From Endocalyx cinctus (lineage: Eukaryota; Ascomycota; Sordariomycetes; Amphisphaeriales; Apiosporaceae), in contig BCKC01000002.1 of NCBI GenBank assembly GCA_001600455.1, positions 62,001-126,000 of the forward strand: a stretch of 64,000 bases of DNA, written 5' to 3'. The notes under the pieces were generated by a model. The model worked only from the letters and a program-made list of their open reading frames with translations. It did no database searches and had not been told where the DNA came from. How positions within the stretch are numbered: position 1 is the stretch's first letter; every line of letters begins with the position of its first letter. The position numbers and the translations under genes are program-made. Shown here one piece after another: positions 10,568 to 20,434 of this stretch.

Positions 10568-12067
10568 TTATTTGCCGTGAAGTCCGTAAACGGCCGGAAT
10601 AGGCCTGAAGACACTGAATTCTTGACCGGTAGCAACGAGTGTTCCCGGGATCTGAGGGTGCCAATGAACTTCCTTGGCGTGCTCCGATATGTGCTCGAAT
10701 AGCAGCTGAGGTGGCATATCTTTTACGCCGGCGGTATCTTTGCTCTCCTCGTCGTCGAGCTCGACCGATAGATCCCAGAGAGTAACCTTGTGGTCTCCAG
10801 CGGCGACAGCCACCATACTGTCGTCGGTAGGGTGCCACTCTATGCTCGTGATCTGCTCTTTATGGTAACCAAAACTGGCAATCGGGGTAGGTTTCTCGGG
10901 TCCTCCTTTCCATTGGCGCAAGTCCCAGACTCCCCAAACGCCATCATCGGCGCCGGTGGCGAGCAAGTGCGTGGTCAAGCGAGACCAAGACATGACGTTG
11001 ACGTCAAAGGAGCTGACTTGAACCGTAATGGCGGGTTTCCGGCTCTTACTTCGTACATCCCACACGCGAACCGTGCCATCACTGGAGGCGGAAGCAAAGA
11101 CGGACGCTTCCTGCGGACTCCACTGTATATCTTCCACGCTGCTGGTATGCCCCTGGAAGGCTCTTGTATCCGTTACCCAGCCACCACCATCCGTTCTGGT
11201 AGTCACATATATCAACCCGTCGTTGTCGCCCGTCAATAGCTTACCGTTAGGTACTAGCGGCGACCAGTCAAGAGCATAACCTTCCGATTTATGAGCCCTG
11301 ATGGTAGAGATAGGTTTGTTTTGTTGAGGGGTGATAACGGTGCCGGGGGTGTCGAAAGACATCAGGTGCGGTGTGACATCGTGGATGAATACGTCGGTTG
11401 ATTCTGTCATGGTGGCAGTAATGGTGGTGGGAGGTTTGGAAGGATCTTGAGAAGGGATCTGGTGCGCCCGAATTCGATTCGTGGTCGAGGTCAAGGGAAT
11501 AGACTTAGACTCGAGTATGGGATCTGCCTCTTCATCATCGTCGTCTTCTTCTTCGGAATCCGAGTCGTCCTGCTTCTCTAAGCGGCTAAGACCGGAGAAC
11601 TTCATAACCATCAACTCATTCTCTTTCTCTCGACTTCCCTCGGCTTGGGTGCCGGCAACGGTATACATAGTGGCGGGGTAAGCCTTTTCTCTCTTGTCGC
11701 CTAGTCCGTCGCGAACAAAATCGAAGGAGAGGCACGGCCACGGCGTACTAAGGCTATGAAGCATCTCGTAAGTTCCGAGGTCTGGAGCAAGATGTTGACC
11801 GCTTTCAAGCTTGTTGCGACCGACGATAAAGGTGGTGTTGTTATCGTCAACGTCCATAGCGGCGGCGCGTTCTTCTGCTTCTCGTTCAGCATCTGGTCTG
11901 CCATCCACGCCAGCTTCAAATATTTCATCTTCGCTCTCGTATTCGTCTTCAAATTCGTCCTCGAAATCTCCCATCTCTTTATCATAGTCTACATCCATAG
12001 GTTCTGGTCGATTACCTCCCTTAAGAGGTGCGCCTCCTTGAAGGGATTCTCCGGGTCGTTTCGACAT
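10568..12067 (-). CDS. RRB1: Ribosome assembly protein Rrb1 (glutamate-rich WD40, GRWD1 homologue)
   Basis: Nuclear WD40 chaperone that binds newly made ribosomal protein L3 (uL3) and supports early 60S subunit assembly. A single exon encodes 499 residues, the usual family length. The N-terminus has MDVDYD followed by a Glu/Asp-rich tract (residues 30-75). A segment around LGTYEMLHSLSTPWPCLSFDF matches the histone-binding-like N-terminal helix of the RBAP48/GRWD family. A second acidic patch (DSDSEEEDDDDEEAD) precedes five clear WD repeats, for example GHTSSVEDIQWSP with VRVWDVR, VNVMSWSR with WGVWDLR, and EQITSIEWHP with VTLWDLS. The protein ends in the conserved blade with HWHPQIPGTLVATG. 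Its start lies head-to-tail with the 3' end of the dehydratase gene, leaving 431 bases for its promoter. Confidence 0.95.
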   Translation of the reverse strand: MSKRPGESLQGGAPLKGGNRPEPMDVDYDKEMGDFEDEFEDEYESEDEIFEAGVDGRPDAEREAEERAAAMDVDDNNTTFIVGRNKLESGQHLAPDLGTYEMLHSLSTPWPCLSFDFVRDGLGDKREKAYPATMYTVAGTQAEGSREKENELMVMKFSGLSRLEKQDDSDSEEEDDDDEEADPILESKSIPLTSTTNRIRAHQIPSQDPSKPPTTITATMTESTDVFIHDVTPHLMSFDTPGTVITPQQNKPISTIRAHKSEGYALDWSPLVPNGKLLTGDNDGLIYVTTRTDGGGWVTDTRAFQGHTSSVEDIQWSPQEASVFASASSDGTVRVWDVRSKSRKPAITVQVSSFDVNVMSWSRLTTHLLATGADDGVWGVWDLRQWKGGPEKPTPIASFGYHKEQITSIEWHPTDDSMVAVAAGDHKVTLWDLSVELDDEESKDTAGVKDMPPQLLFEHISEHAKEVHWHPQIPGTLVATGQEFSVFRPIPAVYGLHGK

Positions 12068-12498
12068 GATTGGTAATTATGAATTATTTTATACTTTAGT
12101 CAAAGAAATAGAATATGAACGAATTCCGACCGAGAGATCGAAGGGGGAAAAAAAAAGAAGGAATAGGACGCAGAGAATTAAAAAAAAAAAAAAAAAAATT
12201 TGGTGCCCCTCCGCCCCTCTTCTCCAATGAATTGAACTTAACGTGCCCCGCGATTTGTGGCTGAGTATTTTGTTTTTAAATGTGGCTTGACCATACCTGC
12301 CCTACTCCGCTACTCCGGCAGTCTGGCAGTCCGGCTCTCTGGCAGCCAGCCAGCTCGATTAGCTTCATCAGCCAGTCAATCAATCATTCAGAAAAGGTTT
12401 CTTTCAAGTACCAAATATTTATCAATAAATATCTATAATACCAGTAGACACCAGACAAAATATACGGGCTTGCTACTTTTTTTTATGTCACAAACACA
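12068..12498. other. Rrb1 promoter and dehydratase 3' region
   Basis: This 431-base segment lies between two minus-strand genes. It contains an A-run near 12181-12198 and a stretch of short direct repeats of CCGGCAGTCTGGCAGT type at 12315-12350. No gene is supported. Confidence 0.5.
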
Positions 12499-12799
12499 TC
12501 AAATGTCCCACTGGTCTGTGACAGCGCCGTGACTAGCATCTCCAACCAATCTTGCGTATTTGGCCAAGACACCTCGTCGTACCGTGGGAACGGGGGGCTT
12601 CCATTTCTTTTTCCTCTCCTCAAATTCTTCATTGGTGACGCTAGTTATGTCGATACGGTTCGTGACCGCATCGATCGTCATCATGTCCCCGTCTTCCACC
12701 AACGCAATCGGTCCACCTACGGCCGCTTCCGGGCAAACATGTCCAACCTAAGACACCATATGTCAGCAATTTCGGTAGTCGATGAGGTTTTATAGAGAT

Positions 12800-12833
<34 letters not shown>

Positions 12834-14983
12834 GAAGAAAGAAAGGGGGGCGGCCTACAATGAATCCGTGACTCGCCCCGCTGTATCGCCCATCCGTTAC
12901 AAGTGCGATATTCTTCAGTCCGGCCCCCATGATGGAAGCCGAAGCTCGAAGCTGCTCGGGCATACCGGGGCCACCCTTTGGGCCCTCGTATCTCACGATA
13001 AGAACTAGATTCTCGTCTCGCGGTATTTGTCCTCTATTAAGCGCGACATCCAGTTCGTGCTCCTTGTTGAATACCCTCGCCTTCCCCGTGAAGCTGAGCC
13101 CTTCCTTACCCGTAATCTTCGCAACCGCCCCCTCGGGCGCAAAGTTTCCGCGTAACACCCGAAGGTGGCCCGTCTCTTTGATCGGATTCGATAGAGGCCG
13201 TATAATCTTTTGGTCCGGCGGGAGACTGGGCCAGTCTGCCACGTTCTCCGCCAGCGTGCGGCCGGTAACGGTCGGGATATTCCCGTTAATCAGCCCGGCG
13301 GCGATGAGCATTTTCAGCACCGACGGGGTCCCTCCAATCTTATACAGGTCCTCCATCATATATTTCCCGCTAGGCGCGAGATCCGCCAGATACGGTGTCT
13401 TGTTACTGACTCTATCGACGTCGTCTAACGTCAAGGGTACCTCGGCCGTGTTAGCCATGGCTAAGAAATGCAACACGCCGTTGGTCGAGCCGCCTAGGAT
13501 CATGGTCAGCACCAGCGCGTTTTCGAGCGATTCTCGGGTGATTAAGTCGCGCGGGCGTATGTCTTTCTCCATTGTCGTCTTGATCATCTCTCCTGCTCTT
13601 TCGCATTCGCGCAATTTCTCGGGCGACGTTGCCGGATAAGACGATGATCCCGGGAGAGTGAGACCCATAGCTTCGATAGCCGTAGCCATCGTGTTGGCGG
13701 TGTACACTTATTCGATAAACATTAGTCTTGCCCGGAATGCTCGTAGCTGGTGATAGATGTTAAAAAGTGCATTCATGACTACGACTTACTTCCGCCGCAA
13801 GCACCGAACCCGGGGCACGCGTGATGTTCCATATCCGACATAACGTCTCCCGGAGCACGGCCGGGCGCGCCAGGGTTTGTTTTGGCATGCAAGTTGCCGT
13901 AGGTCATGGCACCCAATGCCTCGAAACAAGCGCTAACGTTGATGTCCTTCTCTAAAAGGTCCGAATACCCTTTACGAATCGTGCCTCCATACTATATGGA
14001 AAGGCTTGCGTCAGAAAATATTTCAGACACGAGATCATGAGATGTAGAATATTATCGATAACTTTGTTCGTTTAACTTACGACCATGATAAACGGTCGGT
14101 TGTGCCGTGCCGCCGCCATGATGACTCCCGGCATGTTCTTATCGCATCCGGGGATCGAGATGTTAGCGTCGTGGCGCTGCGCGCACGTCACCGTCTCAAT
14201 ACTGTCGGCAATGAGATCCCGGGACTGAAGTGAGTATCTCATGCCTGGGTCACCGTTAGGTCAGGTTGCAAGTAAGTCACTAGTCATTATTAACGCATAC
14301 CTGCGTGGCCCATAGTAATACCATCGGAAACACCGACGGCGCCGTACTGCCACGCCAACATTTTCTGTTTCTGTATCGCCTTCTTGACAACATTGCCGAG
14401 GTCGTTGACTATGTCGGTTAGCGTTCAATCGACGTCCAGTGCGTGCGTGGGTTGCGATGAGCTTACGATGCGTGCTAGTTTTTATATTCTCGGCTTAGAA
14501 ACGTGACGAAGCATGCGTAAGCTTTCTTTCATGAGTTTTCACTTACTTGCACTGTCATTCCATAAGTCATTCATCAACTCATAAACCTATTTCTTCAACA
14601 ATTGATGCCAAGATAGTACTCACAGGGTTACCTTCCCACCACACGGTGGCAACTCCCACCTGGGGAGCATTCTTCATCATATCTTGATTTGGCACGCCAG
14701 CACCGTACAACATAGCCTACGGAATGGGAAATTAGCATTGATCAGCTCAATTATGTTATATTCGCGTATATTTTATCTCTGAAATAACGTTTATCCATGC
14801 TCTTCATAATCATAGATGGGTAAATCATACCTGGGCACCTGGATTGTCATGCTCCCTCGTAAGGAATTGAGACCATCGGTTCAACGGCCCTCCTGGAGGC
14901 AGACACTTGAATTGCATGTATTGGGGGTCTGATTTGGGGTCTATTTCCCCGGGCCCTTCGATGGTTGATTTAGAATCGCTCAT
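12499..14983 (-). CDS. Dihydroxy-acid dehydratase (IlvD/Edd family), nine coding exons with two microexons
   Basis: Dehydrates 2,3-dihydroxy-isovalerate and -methylvalerate to the 2-oxo acids of valine and isoleucine synthesis, using an iron-sulfur cluster. Exons on the minus strand: 14831-14983, 14624-14716, 14547-14551 (5 nt), 14467-14474 (8 nt), 14301-14408, 14081-14244, 13790-13991, 12859-13706 and 12499-12747, giving 609 residues. The two microexons create NPCNTHLNDLG, so all three cluster cysteines are present: Cys83, Cys156 (GCDKNMPG) and Cys242 (ACGGMYTANTM). The C-terminal [11 protein letters not shown] motif is intact. The N-terminus ([15 protein letters not shown]) is acidic and lacks a mitochondrial presequence, unlike the housekeeping enzyme, so this may be a cytosolic paralogue. 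A sugar-acid dehydratase of the same superfamily is possible, given the transporter and lactonase next door. Confidence 0.92.
14467..14474 (-). other. 8-nt microexon of the dehydratase gene (CACGCATC)
   Basis: On the minus strand CACGCATC lies between an ACTAG acceptor and a GTAAGC donor. It completes Asn84, encodes Thr-His and starts Leu87. The following 58-base intron has a GCTAACC branch site 9 bases ahead of its TAG acceptor. Confidence 0.8.
14547..14551 (-). other. 5-nt microexon of the dehydratase gene (TGCAA)
   Basis: On the minus strand TGCAA sits between a GACAG acceptor and a GTAAGT donor. It supplies Cys83, the first iron-sulfur ligand, and two bases of Asn84. It is inferred from exact restoration of the NPCNTHL motif together with the next microexon. 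Confidence 0.8.
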
Positions 14984-16436
14984 GTTTTCGTTCTTTTTTC
15001 TTTCTACTATTCTTATTTATGTATTTTATGTCTCTCGATAATTGTAGTTACTGTAGATTTTTTTTTTTTTTTTTGAACGACTCTACGGCCTTTATATAGA
15101 GTAAATGGCGCTTAAGAGGTCTCCTCTCAACAAAGAATGAGACTTTCTTAGGTGGGGTAAAAAGGGTAGCACACCGTTTCAAATCCGAGCACGTCTTTGA
15201 AAAGTCACAGTTACTAGAAGAAAAACGAAAAGAAAAGGTAGTCAGATGGTTCGAGAACTATATATAATTAATAGAAGTATATGGCAAACTAAAAAGGAAA
15301 TCCGAAGAAATTTGATCAAAAGTCAATGATGCTCTAGCGAATTATTCGCTACTAAATAATAATCTTGGGACCACTCCAGAGATGACCGTTACCCAGCTAA
15401 GTAATAGTCTATAATCTTCTATTTCTTAAACCCATTCTTCTGATATCTAATCAATTTCTCAGTCCGAAAGTCGGGGGAGGTGCTATAGCGGAGATGGGGG
15501 AATAGAGGTCTAGAGGTGGAGAATAACGACAATACAGATATTCTCCCGTAATGAGTTAGTTAGCTGAGAGTTTTCAGTCGGCATCGATCATAAGTTCATC
15601 ACCCCGATCCGGTCCCGGCCCGCGGTGTGCCATTCTCGGGTCATACTATGATACAGGATAAGTTCAACGTTACTATTATTTACCTGCTCAAAGTACGGTA
15701 CTCGGATTGCTTGTGGAGTTACGATAAGTCGATGACGAGTCTGGGCAGATGATTAGATTTTGTGATGCAGTGACTGGTTAAGAAAGATTCAGATTTATGG
15801 GACCGTGTATACAATAATACTTTGATAGTTGATATTCATATCATACAGAGTGCAGTAGTGATGAATACATAAAATATACAATATATACATACGCTATTAT
15901 TCTATGAGTGACTGTCTCCATCTACCTATTATCCTACCAGCCAGCCAGCCTACCACCTACCTAGCTGCCTAGGTATTCTCTCCACAAAACAGAACAAGAA
16001 AAAAGTCGGTTAGTGTAGACCCCTCAAGGGATAGTGTACACTACTGTATGGGGTAAATGGGTACTATCGTGGAGATTCGTGGGGGTAAGCGAAATGGAGT
16101 TGGGGATTATGGATCCGGAATTCTTCATCCTTCATTTTTCGTGGGGAAATTTAATTTATCTATTATTCATTTGAACAAGGAATTTTTGTCGCTGTTATTA
16201 TTCATTATCAGCTCTCGTCACTCGGCCTCTGCAGCAAAGAAAGAAGAGAGAAGCAAAAAAGAAAAGAAAATTGACATCAGGTACTACCTAGGTAGTTATA
16301 TACGGAATTAATACTTTTATTATATAGTACTTAGGTAAAATGCCGGTGCTTATTCAAATCAAACCAAGTAAATGATTTATAGTGACTTAAAAGGTATTTC
16401 CTGGAATGGGTCCAATTTCCTAGATTGTATCCCTCG
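14984..16436. other. Dehydratase promoter and transporter 3' region, 1.45 kb
   Basis: Located between the dehydratase start and the transporter stop (both minus strand). It holds a T-run near 15060-15074, a Leu3-like palindrome (15609-15618), and one TACCTAGGTA palindrome (16285-16294). No gene is supported. Confidence 0.55.
15609..15618. promoter_or_regulatory. Leu3/LeuB-type site CCGG-N2-CCGG
   Basis: CCGGTCCCGG is a perfect match to the CCGGNNCCGG core bound by the zinc-cluster regulator Leu3, which controls branched-chain amino-acid genes in yeast and Aspergillus. It lies about 630 bases upstream of the dehydratase start codon. A match of this strength is expected about once per 65 kb by chance, and a second one occurs at 9518 with no obvious target, so the assignment is tentative. 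Confidence 0.35.
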
Positions 16437-17812
16437 CTACAGAAGGTAGACGAACTCGTCGTTCTCCCTATCCGTCATATCGGCAAAGGCATTCTCGCCA
16501 AGGCGATGATGCGCGCCTTTGCTGTTATTTCCGGCTTCCAGCGCGCTCGCGTTAACGGCGGCGGCGGCGGCGGTCGATTCGGCCGCGCCCACAGACGACT
16601 GCGTCGGATCCTCCCGAGCCAGCCCCTCCTCCTCCTCGATCTCCTGATATTTACTCTCCATACTAGTATCCTTGATCTTGGCCGGCTTGCCGTTAGCCAC
16701 GCGCCTGCGCTCCTGCTGCTTGTTCAGGAAAGCGAGGTAGGCGGCCTGGAGGATGGAGCAAGCCGCGAGCGCGACGAAGAATCCGAGAACAACCTGTAGG
16801 CCCGGAAGGTATTTCGGCGCGTCTTTGGAGTTGAACACGAGCGGCCCCACGATGTTTCCCGTAGACGCCGCCCCGTTGTAGATGGACATGATGACCGATT
16901 TTTTCGTCGTTCCTGCCGTGTTGGCGACGATCCAGGCCACCGTGACGGGGACGCCCCCGAACAGGAATCCCAGGAGGTAATAACCCGCGAGAAGGGCGGG
17001 AAGATGCTCGTTACCGCGAGGAACCTCGTATAGCACCGCGAGACCGGCAATCACCGGCAGGGTCAACAACACCATGATGACCGATTTGATGCGGAATCTT
17101 TGCACGGCCCAGGAAGCGACGAGGATGACGACAAATTGTATAAAGCCAAAAGGAATATTCAGGAGTGACGTCGTGTATTTGTCAAAGCCGAGGCCGTTGA
17201 TGATGAGGGGGCCGAAAGTATTCGTAACAGCCGCGCCGGCGTTGAGAAAGAACGACAGGCCGATCCATAAGTATGTCTTGGGCTCAAGAGCAAGCTCGAG
17301 GACTTGCTTCCATTTAAATTCGCGGGTACCCGTACCTGTCTGGTTCGCACGCAGCCGCTCGATGGCCTTCAACTTATCCTCTTCCGTCAGAAATTTGGCA
17401 CTGGGAATATCGTTGGGTAACAGCCAGTAGACAAAAGGAGCCGTCACGATTGTAACGAGGCCGACAAACAGAAATATGCTAAGTAAATTATCAGTCATTT
17501 CCCCTAAAATATCAGCTCGTCGCATGAAAGACCTATTATCTCTTACATTTGCCACGATTCCAGTCGGTCAGACTGGATATGGGCTAGACCATACGATAGC
17601 GCCGAAGCAGCGATTGTAGCGAGACCGTTCGTCCCGTACCAAGCAGCGACACGAAGAGGCTGCTCTGCCCTTCGAAACCACTGCGAAGTGATCAGAGAAA
17701 ACAAAGGTAAGCTAAGGATATATATCCGTTAGTAAAAAAATTCAAAGCTTCATCGCTTTTCTTTTTCTTAATCATTTCCCCTATCCAGCAATTTTCCTAC
17801 TAGACTACGAGA

Positions 17813-17861
<49 letters not shown>

Positions 17862-18476
17862 AAGAGAGAGAAAGATTGGTATACCTACCAACCAGCTTCA
17901 AAGAGCCCGAGAAAAAACCTCGTCGCGAGCAGATCACCGTAATTTCTGCACGCCGCCATAGCCGTTTGGGCTATTCCCCAACCGAGGCAGAGCGAAGGCA
18001 TCAAGATGCGGTGAGGCACTTTCACGATGAGATAAGACGAGAACGGCTGCCATGCCAGTTGCGCTATGGGAGCAATAGATCCTAGAACCGAGTACTGATT
18101 TCCCACGAGGCCCGTTGACTCACGGAGACCAAATGTAGCGCCATAACCTAGAACCGTCTTATCCAAAATTTGAAGAAAATAAACCCAGACGAGTATAGTA
18201 GTGATATATTTATCCGTCTGTCGTCGGATACGTTTGTTCTGTCAGATGAAGATAGAATTGGTTAGCGTTTTCCAACTATTTGAAGCATCGTAAAGGAGAA
18301 ATAATAAGTAACGGTATACGAATAAGGAATTTTTAACCAACATCTTCATCCGTCAGTTTCACGCGTTCTCCCCCAATCATCTCCAATGCTCTATCGCCAT
18401 GAGCCGGAACCTCAAAATCATGTTCCGCGGCAGTAGGTTTTCCCGCATCAGAACTCTCGGCTTGTATGTCGTTCAT
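16437..18476 (-). CDS. MFS transporter, Dal5/allantoate-permease (anion:cation symporter) family
   Basis: Plasma-membrane carrier, probably proton-coupled uptake of a small organic anion. Exons on the minus strand: 18342-18476, 17889-18238, 17547-17711 and 16437-17478, giving 563 residues. Family hallmarks appear in order: DEDNKRIRRQTDKY ahead of TM1, RFFLGLFEAGCLPLFSL in TM4-5, WFRRAEQPLRVAAWYG after TM5, SWQIIFLFVGLVTIV, the LLPNDIPSAKFLTEEDK loop, and a DMTDRENDEFVYLL tail. Twelve membrane segments are expected. The first intron uses an unusual GTTGGT donor, chosen because it joins DED to NKR exactly. The second intron contains the (GA)n microsatellite at 17821-17857. Substrate is unknown; relatives move allantoate, nicotinate, pantothenate, cysteine or sugar acids. 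It sits between dehydratase and lactonase, all on one strand. Confidence 0.92.
17821..17857. repeat. (AG)n microsatellite inside a transporter intron
   Basis: A pure AG dinucleotide run of about 37 bases follows an A-run. In the sense of the transporter gene it is a CT-rich tract close behind the GTAGGT donor. Confidence 0.9.
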
Positions 18477-19288
18477 ATTGCGCGTTATAGTTCTGGATGT
18501 AACTCTTAAGGTTGTATGACTTTGACTTTGATTTTAAAGTTCTCGAGAAGAAGACATTCATCCATCCTATCTTCTAGGTCAAATATACAAAATTTTCTCT
18601 TCTCCGCAGATTAGTCTGTAATGTATACCTGGATGACATGGTACACCACGTATACGTACGTCGTATTACGTGGGGGTCAACCCATCCCCGCGGGGATTGC
18701 GACATGGCTCACGCCTTGATCTTCCACCGAGATACCCCGTCTGCCCGTGCTACGCTACACAGACCGAACGTAGGCCCTCGCTGTCTTTTTTTCTCCTCGA
18801 CAGTGCCCAAATACTTACCGCCGATTTTAATTTAGATAAAGACCCATTCCTACCATGATCAAACCAATGATAATAACGCGCCACCAAGGTTGGCATTAGA
18901 ATGACCTGTACTCCGTAGTACTTTTCGTATCCTAGCAGCCCTAGTTAGGTATGAATCTTCATCACCTTTTGCACACACGCTGTTCGCATTCTAGTATAAG
19001 TACAGAGTATACATCTACTTAGAATTCATATCATTTTCTGAGTTTCACTCATGTTTAAATAATTTTAGGGCGGGATATATACACATTTCGTGTAATAAAC
19101 TCAGTTGATGCAGAAACAAATGATAATCTATGTACAAAATGTGGATCGTCTCAGACGAGTTCAGAAGTAGAAAATAACATGCCCCCCCCCCCCCCCCCCC
19201 AAAAAAAAAAAAAAAAAAAAAGTCCTAGATTTCCTGAACGCCATCCTCATGCATGGATAATGTTTATCTCGCTCTCACTCTATCTCTC
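18477..19288. other. Transporter promoter and lactonase 3' region
   Basis: This 812-base non-coding segment contains one TACTCCGTA (reverse of TACGGAGTA) at 18909-18917 and a homopolymer pair at 19182-19221. No gene is supported. Confidence 0.55.
19182..19221. repeat. Abutting C and A homopolymers
   Basis: A run of about 19 C is followed directly by about 21 A. It lies 67 bases beyond the lactonase stop codon and may contain assembly length errors. Confidence 0.85.
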
Positions 19289-20434
19289 TTAAATCTCCAG
19301 CACGAACTGCGGACCCACATTCTCCGTCCCCTCGAGCGCCGGCGCCGCTAGCAACGTATTCGCCATGGTCGCTACGGGCGTCGGGTCGAGGGTGCCCGAG
19401 TCCGCGCAGCGCTTCAGCGCGACGAGGCCGTTCTCGCCGCCCTGATTGGCGACGAAAACGAGCTCCTGTCCCTCGTCCGCGCTCAGGCTGAACATGCGCG
19501 GCAGGACGCCCCCGGAGGAGACGGTACCGACGTAGCGGAGCGCCCGGGACCCGTCAAACTCGAAGTGCGCGATGCCGTCGGTGTCGTTGCCGCTCAGGCG
19601 GTTGGACACGTACACGTCGCGCATGTTGTTCGCGACCGTCAGCTCCCCGGCGGCGGCCGAGGTGGCGTTCGCGGGCGGGGAGGTCCCGTACGTGCTCTGG
19701 TTCTGAAGCTCGGTGAAGTTGATGGTGCTCGCGGTGTAGACGAGGTTGAATAGGATAAGCTTGTTGGAGATCTCGCAGGCCAGCGCGTAGAACGTCCGGT
19801 TACCGCTCGTGATGAACCCGCCGTGACGCGGACCCGTGCCGGGGGTTAAGGTCACGGTGCTGGCGACGGTAAAAGCGTCGTCTTTGCCGTCCAGGACGAG
19901 AATGGCGTCGCCGCCGAGATCGGGCACGACGAAAAAACGACCGGTAGGGTCGAGAAGGGCTTGGTGGGGGTGGTGGCCGGTCTGCTGCGGCTCGGGACCT
20001 AACGGACCGGTGATGTTGACCGATTTTAGGAGCTTCAGGCTACCGTCCGCGGCCGAACTATCCCAAACCTCGATCATGCCACTACCGTAACCTGCGCCGA
20101 CCATCCGGGTCTTCTGCTTGTTAAACTCGAGGTGAACGACGCCGCTGACCCCGGTAGCCGTCGAGGTCAACGAGGGCTTGGCAGAACTCGCATCGAGAGT
20201 GAAATAGTTCAGGTCATCCGCATTTTCATTCACGGCATACATATGAGTGGCGTCTCTGGGTAGTACCCAGCTAGGTGCGGTACCGGCGGTGGTACTATTT
20301 CCGGTAATGGCAAAACTAGCGCCGTCAAAGCTAGCGGTCAAAAGCTGGTAAGGAGCACCAACGACAAGCTTGCGTGTTTGGGCTGTCGCTAGACCAACTG
20401 TGAGGAGAAGAGAAGAGACCGACTGTCGTAACAT
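19289..20434 (-). CDS. Secreted lactonase, seven-bladed beta-propeller family (6-phosphogluconolactonase-like)
   Basis: Probable extracellular lactone hydrolase of the family that includes bacterial 6-phosphogluconolactonase and fungal carboxy-muconate cyclase. A single exon encodes 381 residues. Residues 1-19 (MLRQSVSSLLLTVGLATAQ) form a signal peptide. Propeller strands such as MYAVNENADDLNYFTLD, GMIEVWDSS and FFVVPDLGGDAILVLD recur through the chain. The conserved GHHPHQ (residues 153-158) followed by DPTGRF, and GPRH (201-204), are in the places where the family carries its active-site polar residues. The ending GPQFVLEI is typical. The substrate is not known. The gene follows the transporter in the same direction, which would suit release of an acid from a lactone outside the cell and its import. 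GC content is clearly higher than in the flanks. Confidence 0.88.
   Translation of the reverse strand: MLRQSVSSLLLTVGLATAQTRKLVVGAPYQLLTASFDGASFAITGNSTTAGTAPSWVLPRDATHMYAVNENADDLNYFTLDASSAKPSLTSTATGVSGVVHLEFNKQKTRMVGAGYGSGMIEVWDSSAADGSLKLLKSVNITGPLGPEPQQTGHHPHQALLDPTGRFFVVPDLGGDAILVLDGKDDAFTVASTVTLTPGTGPRHGGFITSGNRTFYALACEISNKLILFNLVYTASTINFTELQNQSTYGTSPPANATSAAAGELTVANNMRDVYVSNRLSGNDTDGIAHFEFDGSRALRYVGTVSSGGVLPRMFSLSADEGQELVFVANQGGENGLVALKRCADSGTLDPTPVATMANTLLAAPALEGTENVGPQFVLEI

Noticed and set aside
12929..13639. 236-codon open frame on the plus strand
   Set aside because: It is the antisense shadow of the main dehydratase exon, in a GC-rich region; no family likeness.
14547..14586. Alternative 40-nt dehydratase exon giving [13 protein letters not shown]
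   Set aside because: It keeps the frame and has plausible borders, but replaces the conserved NPCNTHL motif and removes an iron-sulfur ligand; the two-microexon model restores the motif exactly.
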